Shown here in pieces: positions 1 to 6,274 of a stretch of 21,164 bases of DNA. Position numbers and translations under genes: made by a program. Each line of letters begins with the position of its first letter. Position 1 is the first letter of the stretch. This DNA comes from JANQRV01 sp964533785 (GTDB lineage Bacteria > Bacteroidota > Bacteroidia > Chitinophagales > Saprospiraceae). The DNA is taken from NCBI GenBank assembly GCA_964533785.1, contig CAZHNG010000089.1, forward strand, positions 1 to 21,164, read 5' to 3'. Below the pieces are notes generated by a model. It worked only from the letters and a program-made list of their open reading frames with translations, ran no database searches and had not been told where the DNA came from.

Positions 1-30
1 ACGTGCTCGCCTTCGGGACTATGGCCACGA

Positions 31-271
31 GGCTCCGCCGATATTCGGATATGGGCCCCTTAATCCCATTTCCTCATCGATTTGGACAAAAATCCGGTGG
101 TTCAAAACACTAAGAAACTTATGTTACAGTGTATTTAACTTAATCCGTTTTTTTGAGAATTAGTTTCAATGCTTGTCTGATTGGCTAGATTTTTTTGCAT
201 TTCAAGCAACGTGGCGCTAGACGATCGGCCGTAGCTTGCGAAGGCTGGCCGGCTACCGGATGTTGGGCCTC
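31..271. repeat. Two diverged copies of a GC-rich repeat (31-59 and 243-271)
   Basis: The stretches 31-59 and 243-271 align over about 29 bases with a few mismatches and one gap. Both start GGCT, contain GCCG, then TA..CGGAT, and end in GGGCC.C. They are in the same orientation, 212 bases apart, in otherwise AT-rich non-coding DNA. The second copy is preceded by an imperfect inverted repeat (CCGTAGC at about 224-230 against GCTACCGG at 252-259). No gene is visible in 1-282. The repeat is seen directly; its nature (dispersed intergenic repeat or remnant of a recombination site) is not known. Confidence 0.4.
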
Positions 272-282
272 GTTTTTTCATT

Positions 283-483
283 TTAGGAAGGTATTAGCTC
301 GTATTCGATTTTGGTCAAAGCATCCCCTTTCTTAGAAGCGTCTAATATTTCTATTTTAACAACATTTCCATTTTCGTCATAGTCCAGTATTATACCTTTT
401 CTTAGTTCATCACTGTCTACGATCTTTTTATCTGATATTCTGATTACTAATATGTCTACTTCCTGATCGTATTTAATCTTCAT
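283..483 (-). CDS. DUF2283 family small protein, possible antitoxin partner
   Basis: This is a 66-residue protein that opens with MKIKYDQEVDILVIRIS and carries the pattern 'G(I)ILDYDENGNVVKIEILDAS', the hallmark of the DUF2283 family (short beta-rich proteins of about 60-70 residues). Its start lies inside the end of the gene upstream (473-742): the two overlap by 11 bases, so they are almost certainly translated from one message. DUF2283 genes are often found beside DUF4258 or other RelE-like genes, and the pair is widely suspected to be a toxin-antitoxin module, with DUF2283 the presumed antitoxin. Family membership is clear from the sequence; the antitoxin role is inference. Length is normal and no truncation is seen. 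Confidence 0.8.
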   Translation of the reverse strand: MKIKYDQEVDILVIRISDKKIVDSDELRKGIILDYDENGNVVKIEILDASKKGDALTKIEYELIPS

Positions 484-742
484 CTTTCCAGTATTTTTTG
501 ATCTTACTCGTTTTGTACACAGTTATTATCAACCATGGGATTTTCAAAATATTGATGAATATCCTTACAAGATAACTCTTTTGTTCTGAATTAAATTCCC
601 TTATCGATTGATAGATTAATTTGTCTTCATCTTCGGCAATGGTCTGGTCGGGATTTTCCATAATTTCATTTACCATGTCTTCAGAAATACCCCTTTCCTC
701 CATTTGTTCCCTTGCGTGTTTTGATATTCTGAAATTTGCCAT
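473..742 (-). CDS. DUF4258 family protein, RelE/BrnT-like candidate toxin
   Basis: This 89-residue basic protein starts MANFRISKHAREQMEERGIS. The HAREQMEERGIS segment followed by 'IMENPDQTIAEDEDKLIYQ' and a C-terminal strand ending 'WLIITVYKTSKIKKYW' is the DUF4258 pattern, a RelE/BrnT-like fold in which an N-terminal His-x-x-x-Arg/Gln helix and a C-terminal 'ViTvYkts' strand are conserved. It overlaps the DUF2283 gene by 11 bases. Its start codon sits only 7 bases after the stop of a wrecked integrase (749-1100), and no separate Bacteroidota promoter is visible in front, so the promoter may lie within the integrase remnant. The toxin role is inferred from fold and pairing. Confidence 0.78.
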   Translation of the reverse strand: MANFRISKHAREQMEERGISEDMVNEIMENPDQTIAEDEDKLIYQSIREFNSEQKSYLVRIFINILKIPWLIITVYKTSKIKKYWKDED

Positions 743-748
743 TGAATT

Positions 749-1100
749 TCACAGATTTGTTTTTTGGTCTAATAATATTTTAATGAGGCCTAACATCTTT
801 GTAACGGCCACAGCGTGGCGTATAGCCGTGAAAGGATTAACACGAGATTTATCTACGGCTTTGCGAAAGATGTTTTGAATACTTCTCCTACTAGATCTGT
901 CTCCTTTTTCGTCTCTGTTTCAGGGATAAATATATTCTCTTTCCCAAACAAGGTTCTCAATTGTCGGTAGGTTTCATGATCATAAGGAATGTGCCAACAC
1001 TTTTCTTCAGGGGTTCAACGACTTCCTTTAATTTGCCGCATTAATTTGGGAAATGCATGATTAAACGCTAAAGGTTTGACTCCAATTCTTTGGGTATCCA
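749..1100 (-). pseudogene. Remnant of a tyrosine recombinase (phage/Xer-type integrase)
   Basis: No open frame spans this stretch, but two minus-strand pieces read as integrase. The first, about 1100 down to a stop at 853-855, gives GVKPLAFNHAFPKLMRQ, IKGSR, a TGA stop where the family has Trp, then TPEEKCWHIPYDHETYRQL and RTLFGKENIFIP. This is the N-terminal DNA-binding region of Bacteroidota integrases (pattern 'G.RW......W.vP......y..L...FG'). The second piece, in another frame and ending at 749-751, gives SIQNIFRKAVDKSRVNP then FTAIRHAVAVTKML, which resembles the catalytic 'H-x-L-R-H' box and the helix before it. The core between the two pieces is missing. A nonsense codon, a frame change and a large deletion mean it is dead. 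The assignment rests on motif recognition. Confidence 0.6.
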
Positions 1101-1138
1101 ATTGCGGTTGCGCTCATCAATTAAAATCCTGGCTATCT

Positions 1139-1345
1139 CTATACCTCCATTTTGTTGAACGATTAGGTTTCTCACCCCTTCAATATTCTGTTTTAATTGT
1201 AAGTATTGTGGTTGGTGTTGTTTTCATTTGGATATTCATCCGTTTTGTCAATCGCAGATATTTGTATTGGATGTATGGAAAATACATCGACGAATTGACG
1301 GAAATACAGCACAAATTACTGTCGGAAAATGGTAGTGATTTTTAA
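1139..1345 (+). pseudogene. Possible 5'-truncated small membrane protein
   Basis: The plus frame ending at 1345 contains a convincing membrane helix (SVLIVSIVVGVVFIWIFIRF) followed by an amphipathic charged tail ending in KLLSENGSDF. This looks like the C-terminal part of a small single-span protein with a cytosolic tail. The frame can be extended to an ATG at 1076, but that N-terminal part overlaps the integrase remnant on the other strand and has no coding character, so I place the plausible portion from about 1139. I do not recognise the family. It may be a fragment cut by the rearrangement that destroyed the integrase, or a chance open frame. Confidence 0.3.
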
Positions 1346-1352
1346 TATCTAA

Positions 1353-1490
1353 CTATAATTTTTCACTGTAATCTTTCAAATAGTGATAAATCGCTCTGAC
1401 CTCCGCAGTATCCATCATGGGATAAGGGTGCATCGGTCTTTTATAGGCGGGCTTACCGGGCCGTTGTCCGTATTTAACGGCGTCGACAAA
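1353..1490 (-). other. Displaced C-terminal coding segment of the diheme cytochrome
   Basis: In the neighbouring minus frame, from the AAA run at 1488-1490 (TTT on the coding strand) to a TAG at 1353-1355, the DNA encodes 45 residues: FVDAVKYGQRPGKPAYKRPM, then HPYPMMDTAEVRAIYHYL, then KDYSEKL. This is the normal end of a class I cytochrome c domain: the 'PMHPYP' Met loop that would supply the axial ligand to the second heme, and the closing 'E-hh-A-I-Y-x-Y-L' helix. Adding one base in the T run joins it perfectly to 'SQWTIED' of the main frame and gives a protein of 312 residues. It is either a real one-base deletion or a homopolymer sequencing error. Confidence 0.8.
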
Positions 1491-2290
1491 TCTTCGATCG
1501 TCCACTGGCTTACGTCCGACTCACCATCCATGATTAGGCTGGGAGATACTACCTCATATTCGATCAGCTTGAAACTCGTACCACCTCCCAAATATCCAGG
1601 GGTTTGGGATGGATTTTCCAAATTCCATTCTTCCAAAGATTGGGAATGGCAAAAATAACAACCGTACAGATCGTTGACCGCATACGCTCCGTAAGCTAAT
1701 GTGTCGGCGATAGCAGGCTTTGCAGGATACTTCTCTTTATAGGAAGCAGGTTGGATCATAAAGTTCAAAAGCATTTTGGCCAACATGGAGGGTTGATAAG
1801 CTGGATGTTTTTTATCCGAAGCCTGGACAGCAGGATCTTCCGATTTCAAATAAGCGATCATGGCGAAAATATCTTCATCGGAAGTGGTAACATAACGGGG
1901 CATGATCGGTAACATAACCTGCCCGTTTTTCTTGACTCCTGTTCTTAAAAGCCGGTATAACTCTCCCTCTGAGTAGCTGCCTATGCCATATTCCGGGTGT
2001 TGAGTGATGTTTGGAGTGTAAATAGTACCGAAAGCCTCGTGTGCCGCCAGATCTTCGAATTTCATTCCCTCATACTTGGAAGAAGTTCCTTTATGGCAAC
2101 CGGCACAATCGTGATCAACCAGCTTCTTTCCATGTAAAACTAGTTCCGGAGTAACCTCAAATTGTATGTCTTGAATAACTACATCCTGATAGCTTGGGAA
2201 AGATTTTAAGTTAACAAAGGCTACTAATCCCACTAGGATCAAGAGCATAATACCCCCGATTACGAGAAGAGTTCGAAGTACTTTTTTCAT
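1415..2290 (-). CDS. Membrane-anchored diheme cytochrome c, C-terminus out of frame
   Basis: The 291-residue frame starts with an uncleaved-looking anchor (hydrophobic at about residues 7-27) and then has two cytochrome c domains. Heme motifs are CAGCH at 62-66 and CYFCH at 211-215. The first domain has the expected 'TPNITQHPEYGIG' and 'MLPIMPRY' (likely axial Met near 127-130). The protein is probably a periplasmic electron carrier tethered to the inner membrane, like the diheme cytochromes that serve dehydrogenases or terminal oxidases. From residue 268 on the sequence stops looking like a cytochrome and ends early. The family-like ending lies in another frame (1353-1490). No partner enzyme is adjacent, so the electron donor and acceptor are unknown. 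Family assignment is sure; the physiological role is not. Confidence 0.85.
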   Translation of the reverse strand: MKKVLRTLLVIGGIMLLILVGLVAFVNLKSFPSYQDVVIQDIQFEVTPELVLHGKKLVDHDCAGCHKGTSSKYEGMKFEDLAAHEAFGTIYTPNITQHPEYGIGSYSEGELYRLLRTGVKKNGQVMLPIMPRYVTTSDEDIFAMIAYLKSEDPAVQASDKKHPAYQPSMLAKMLLNFMIQPASYKEKYPAKPAIADTLAYGAYAVNDLYGCYFCHSQSLEEWNLENPSQTPGYLGGGTSFKLIEYEVVSPSLIMDGESDVSQWTIEDLSTPLNTDNGPVSPPIKDRCTLIP

Positions 2291-2332
2291 GTTTTAGGTG
2301 TAATTTTTTGAAACAATGCCAGAATGGAAAAA

Positions 2333-2382
2333 GGTGACTTGTTCTGTTCACCTTCTTTCAAATATCCACGCCTAAATTTAGG
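2333..2382 (-). promoter_or_regulatory. Candidate promoter with palindromic operator upstream of the cytochrome gene
   Basis: On the minus strand, GATATTTG (2366-2359) matches seven of eight positions of the Bacteroidota -7 box TAnnTTTG. Four bases upstream of it is a perfect 12-base palindrome, CCTAAATTTAGG (2371-2382), placed where a repressor or activator could bind between the -7 and -33 regions. The -33 element is weak. Between this site and the start codon, GGTGA (2352-2348) and TCACC (2337-2333) can form a short hairpin in the leader. The palindrome and box are seen; the operator role is inferred. Confidence 0.35.
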
Positions 2383-2485
2383 AAATTGCACCCAAGGTAA
2401 GTACTCAATTAGTGAGAAATATGAGAAAACATTCTGAATCAGTTTTGTGTCATCCATTTACCTATTCAGCGATACAATTTCTCCA

Positions 2486-3325
2486 CTAAAGCTTCGTCAC
2501 TTCTAAATACAGAGTATCACTATTCACTCCTGTAAATATCCCTAATCCATTTTTGATGTTGCTCGCAGGTTGGGTAAGCGTTACCGAAGAAGTTCCAGAA
2601 GACTGATATAAGGCCGCATACTCAGGGTTTACGCTAAAAACAATAATCTGATAAGTGCCATATTGAATAAGTTCTCGACGGGGGTTAATCAAATGGAAAT
2701 CAGTAATCTCAGGTTCGGTAATTTGCAGGAATCTCCTAACATCTCCATTAGCGTCAAACTCAGCTAATCGGTCATTGACAAATTCGGGGTCATCTTCCAG
2801 GTTTTCAATAACCACGTAGTAATAATCCCCTTCGGGATTCTCCCAGGTTATTTCTATTGGATCCAATTGAGTAAAACCTCCCACGGGGAAACCATTAGAA
2901 AAGTCAATTTTTTCTATTTTAACCGAAGTTTGGCTAATGGAGGCTGTTCGTTTTTCTGGAATGTAAGTTTCAGCATTTATACTTCTACCATTGTGCTCAA
3001 AAGATAAAAAGTAAGATAGGCCACTTTGAGGAAAGAAGTCCTTATTCTCATAAAACCCATTCCCAATACTGTTCAATAAGTATTCGGTCCGCCCGTCGTT
3101 TATGATGACATTGAGGCCATCCAGGGAAATAAGATTTGTATCTTCTCTTGCGTATGAAAAAGCTTGAGTGATTTTTAATGAATCTAAAGCTTGACCTGCA
3201 AATAAAAACCCTTCTACCACTGCGGTTCGACTATCAATGGTAAGATTGCTGACCTCATCTTCACAGGCTACAACAAACAAGAAGCACACTAAGGTTAATC
3301 CAATTGGTATCAGTTTTATTTTCAT
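2486..3325 (-). CDS. DUF4249 outer-membrane-associated lipoprotein
   Basis: This is a 279-residue protein with a lipoprotein signal (hydrophobic h-region, lipobox FVVA-C with Cys21). The mature part begins with the DUF4249 pattern: 'VVEGFLFAGQALDSLKITQA', a short hairpin strand with 'DGLNVIINDG', and 'Y...FFPQSGLSYFLSFEHNG', followed by a Greek-key-like beta-rich half. DUF4249 lipoproteins of Bacteroidota are encoded right after STN-type TonB-dependent receptors, as here (185 bases downstream of the receptor). They probably sit on the outer membrane as accessory subunits in substrate capture, comparable in position to SusD-like proteins but unrelated to them. Substrate is unknown. The gene has normal length and no sign of damage. 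Confidence 0.85.
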   Translation of the reverse strand: MKIKLIPIGLTLVCFLFVVACEDEVSNLTIDSRTAVVEGFLFAGQALDSLKITQAFSYAREDTNLISLDGLNVIINDGRTEYLLNSIGNGFYENKDFFPQSGLSYFLSFEHNGRSINAETYIPEKRTASISQTSVKIEKIDFSNGFPVGGFTQLDPIEITWENPEGDYYYVVIENLEDDPEFVNDRLAEFDANGDVRRFLQITEPEITDFHLINPRRELIQYGTYQIIVFSVNPEYAALYQSSGTSSVTLTQPASNIKNGLGIFTGVNSDTLYLEVTKL

Positions 3326-3408
3326 ATGTTTTGCAATTTTATATTAGAGCAGGAATGGTATTTTTTACACTTACGAAGCCGCCACACCCTCCTGACGTTT
3401 ACAGTCAT

Positions 3409-3450
3409 CCTGATCGCAAGCATCAGGACTCACTCCCGATAACAATCGGG
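3409..3450. other. Two tandem hairpins between receptor and lipoprotein genes
   Basis: CCTGAT (3409-3414) pairs with ATCAGG (3422-3427) around a 7-base loop. Seven bases on, CCCGAT (3435-3440) pairs with ATCGGG (3445-3450) around AACA. Both lie in the 185-base gap between the TonB receptor stop and the DUF4249 start. Neither is followed by a T run on the coding strand, so they look like RNA processing or stability elements, or an intergenic repeat, more than a full terminator. Confidence 0.45.
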
Positions 3451-3510
3451 ATCAATCACACACGGACTGGTATCTAGTGGGCAGGTAGCGTCTGAAACCT
3501 GGCCTCTCAC

Positions 3511-6240
3511 TTAGCGCAAGGACCAATTAAAAAATAGACTGGGTGTGAAATTCAATAGAGAAATATCAGTTTCTAGTAATTCTCCTTCTATAACTTCATA
3601 TTCTTTGTACCATACGTTATTGCGGTCATAGATATTAAACAATGACAGCCCCAAACTTGCCTTGGAGTTTCCCCAATTCATATTATATGTGGCGGATAGG
3701 TCAAACCGATGATAATCCGGTAAGCGAAAAGCATTTTTTTCACTAACTTCAAAGAAATCGTTAGTACTTCCATCGAGATAGGTCAACTCATAATAACCGG
3801 TAGGTGCGGTATAGGGGCTGCCAGTAGCAAAAATGAAAGTAGCCCCAAAATTCCATTTATTCAGTCGATAACTTCCAATGAGTTTTAGCTCATGCGTTTG
3901 GTCTTGGTTCGCAAAAAACGGCTCTTCGCCAAAGGCTTCGAAGTTATATTTGACCTCTCCCAAGGTATAGCCAATCCAGCCGGTCAATTTTCCTTTCTTC
4001 TTTTGGAATAAAAACTCCAAACCTTTGGCAACCCCCGTTCCTGTGTAGAACAGTTCTTCATAATCTAGACTCCGATTAGGGCCAGTACCGGTGGGTGCTA
4101 ACCGGGTGGTATATTCGGACAGTCCATCCAGATTTTTGTAGTAGCTTTCTACATCAAATAAAAACGAAGGGGATTCATAGCTCACTCCGGCAATAAAATG
4201 TTCGGCATAACCTACCGGGACCCTGTCATCATCGGCTAAAAGCCAAAAATCGCGGCTTCCTTGCTGAATATCCTCCCGTACAATACGGGTGGCCATCTGA
4301 TAATACTGCCCGTAAGCTGCTTTGAGTTTAATGCGGTCGCTAAACAGGTAAGTAAGTGAAGCGCGAGGTTCTAAATAACTTTTTCCATTGACATCGTAAT
4401 AGGTAGCCCTTATTCCTCCGGAAAGAATAAATTTATTGGCAAAATTATGACGGTCTTGTAGGTAAATTGCTGTGGTCCATCCACGATCTGCCCGGTCTAA
4501 TACGCTGATCGTATCGTTTTGAGTAAATTCATATTCAATATCGTTGAACGTAGTTTGAAGACCAAACTCTAATTTATTCTTTTGGTTAAGACTGAGTTCA
4601 TTATCCAATTTAATGGTAAAATCACGTAAATCATTATACTCAAATGCCCCATTATTCCGGACTATGGAAGTATCATTTCGGATAACTGTTGTTTCATTCC
4701 TCCGGTCTCTTTCGCTGAAATAGTTTGAATAAGAAATATTGGCATTGGTATACATCCGATCCGACCATTTGCGCGACCACTTCAAACTACTGCCCCAATT
4801 TCCCCACTGGGTAAGGTCTGTATTATCACTTTGAAAATTAAAATCAAGATTTTGTGATCCGCCAAATATTCCACGAAAAGAATTATTATCCGTAATCCTT
4901 GAATTATCCAGGTCATCAATACCGTTATAAAAACTCAGTGCAATTACATCTTTGTCGCTGGGACGGTAAGTAGCCTTGGCATTCAAATCATAAAAATATG
5001 AATTGGGTTGCACCTCTTGTTGCCCCAAAAACCTCCCCGCCCTCGCTGCCGGAGAGGGGGTGGTTGCAGTTCCCTGATTAGCTTCCGTAAAAGAATCGAA
5101 AAGGTTGTTGTAGAAGTTACTCTGGAAAGAGCGACGCCCTGCTACCAGGAAAGAGCCTTTACCATCCAAAAAGGGGGCTTCTGCAAATGCATTCACACTT
5201 AATAAACTCAAACCCAGGCCCGCATTAAATTGCTCTGTATTTCCATCTTTGCCCGTTAGTTCTACCACGCTTGATAACCTGCCTCCGTATTTCGCTTCAA
5301 ACCCTCCTTTATACAGTTGAACATCTTTTATGGCATTACTATTAAAAGCACTAAAAAATCCAAAAAGATGATCGACGTGGTACACCGTAAAACCATCGAA
5401 TAAAATCAGGTTTTGGTCCGGTGTTCCGCCACGTACAAAAAGGCCGGATGAATTCTCCTGGGTGCCACTGATGCCCGGCAATAATTGTAAAGATCGAAAT
5501 ACATCTTTTTCGCCAAAACTGGGCAGGTAATTTAGTTGTGCGGGCGAGACACTGATTTGACTTATTCCAGATGAGGCTTTCAATAACTGGTCTTCATTTG
5601 CTGCCACCACTATCACTTCTGCCAATTGTGCGCTGTATCCTCCAAGTTCGATAACCAAATTTGAGAAATTCATTCCTGGTTCAAGGCGGAAGTATTCTGT
5701 TTGGTAACCTAAATATTGTACTACCAGTACTACGGTATCATTAGGTACATTGAAAAGCGTAAAATACCCATCTACATTGGTAGTAGCGCCGTTATTGGAA
5801 TCCTGGATTAAGATACTGGCATAAGGTAAGGTCTCTCCATTACTACGATCTTTCACTAACCCATTGATTGTAAAATTCGTTTGCTCTGGTTGGTATAGAG
5901 AATGTTTACTTACCTCTTGTTGTGAAGGGGGCTCTGCAAGAATATGGATGGTATTATTATCCTGCAAATCAAAGGTGAAACCAGTGCCTTGGAGGATAAG
6001 CGTCATCGCTTCCTTTAAAGGCAATTTCCCAAAAGATTGGTTGACGACTACTTCCTCAATATTTAGGTCGCCATATTCAAATTTTAGCCGGTAATTGATT
6101 TCAAGATCTAACAGCACTAAACTAAGTGGTTGGTCATTGTAGCTACCCTTAACTTTTAACTTAACCCTCTCCTGCGAAAAAAGGTAGGGGGTTAGCAACA
6201 AAAAGAAAAGACAAAGCATACCCTTTAAAAATCGCTTCAT
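3511..6240 (-). CDS. STN-domain TonB-dependent receptor (FecA-like transducer type)
   Basis: This 909-residue outer-membrane receptor has a signal peptide at 1-22 (ending LFSQ). It then has an STN domain at about 28-102, the periplasmic signalling module that contacts an anti-sigma partner, and a carboxypeptidase-regulatory-like beta sandwich at about 123-212. A plug follows at about 225-330 ('LNYLPSFGEKDVFRSLQLLP', 'SGLFVRGGTPDQNLILFDG'), then a long barrel to the C-terminus. It imports an unknown ligand using TonB energy. The STN domain plus the sigma and regulator genes just upstream (34-base gap) indicate it also signals ligand binding to the sigma factor. DUF4249 follows. Residues 389-410 come from an unusually GC-rich stretch that may be an insertion. 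No catalytic or SusD partner is present. Confidence 0.93.
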   Translation of the reverse strand: MKRFLKGMLCLFFLLLTPYLFSQERVKLKVKGSYNDQPLSLVLLDLEINYRLKFEYGDLNIEEVVVNQSFGKLPLKEAMTLILQGTGFTFDLQDNNTIHILAEPPSQQEVSKHSLYQPEQTNFTINGLVKDRSNGETLPYASILIQDSNNGATTNVDGYFTLFNVPNDTVVLVVQYLGYQTEYFRLEPGMNFSNLVIELGGYSAQLAEVIVVAANEDQLLKASSGISQISVSPAQLNYLPSFGEKDVFRSLQLLPGISGTQENSSGLFVRGGTPDQNLILFDGFTVYHVDHLFGFFSAFNSNAIKDVQLYKGGFEAKYGGRLSSVVELTGKDGNTEQFNAGLGLSLLSVNAFAEAPFLDGKGSFLVAGRRSFQSNFYNNLFDSFTEANQGTATTPSPAARAGRFLGQQEVQPNSYFYDLNAKATYRPSDKDVIALSFYNGIDDLDNSRITDNNSFRGIFGGSQNLDFNFQSDNTDLTQWGNWGSSLKWSRKWSDRMYTNANISYSNYFSERDRRNETTVIRNDTSIVRNNGAFEYNDLRDFTIKLDNELSLNQKNKLEFGLQTTFNDIEYEFTQNDTISVLDRADRGWTTAIYLQDRHNFANKFILSGGIRATYYDVNGKSYLEPRASLTYLFSDRIKLKAAYGQYYQMATRIVREDIQQGSRDFWLLADDDRVPVGYAEHFIAGVSYESPSFLFDVESYYKNLDGLSEYTTRLAPTGTGPNRSLDYEELFYTGTGVAKGLEFLFQKKKGKLTGWIGYTLGEVKYNFEAFGEEPFFANQDQTHELKLIGSYRLNKWNFGATFIFATGSPYTAPTGYYELTYLDGSTNDFFEVSEKNAFRLPDYHRFDLSATYNMNWGNSKASLGLSLFNIYDRNNVWYKEYEVIEGELLETDISLLNFTPSLFFNWSLR
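5011..5076 (-). repeat. GC-rich insertion-like segment inside the receptor gene
   Basis: Within an AT-leaning gene, 5029-5063 is C/G-dense and forms an imperfect inverted repeat (CCCTC near 5039-5043 facing GAGAGGGGG at 5052-5060). On the minus strand it encodes low-complexity TPSPAARAGRFLGQQ, in a periplasmic or surface turn of the barrel between NLFDSFTEANQG and NSYFYDLNA. The reading frame stays open. It looks like an in-frame insertion of a short palindromic repeat. No second copy is visible in this window, so this is a suspicion only. Confidence 0.35.
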
Positions 6241-6274
6241 TTAATAGGATTTTTAGAATGATTTGATACGAATA

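Noticed and set aside
1..282. Possible tRNA or rRNA end in the GC-rich left edge
   Set aside because: No cloverleaf, no T-loop GTTCGAAT-type motif and no rRNA-like conserved stretch could be found. It is better explained as a repeat.
621..878. Plus-strand open frame of 85 codons
   Set aside because: It is antisense to the DUF4258 gene and integrase remnant, and its translation has no protein-like pattern.
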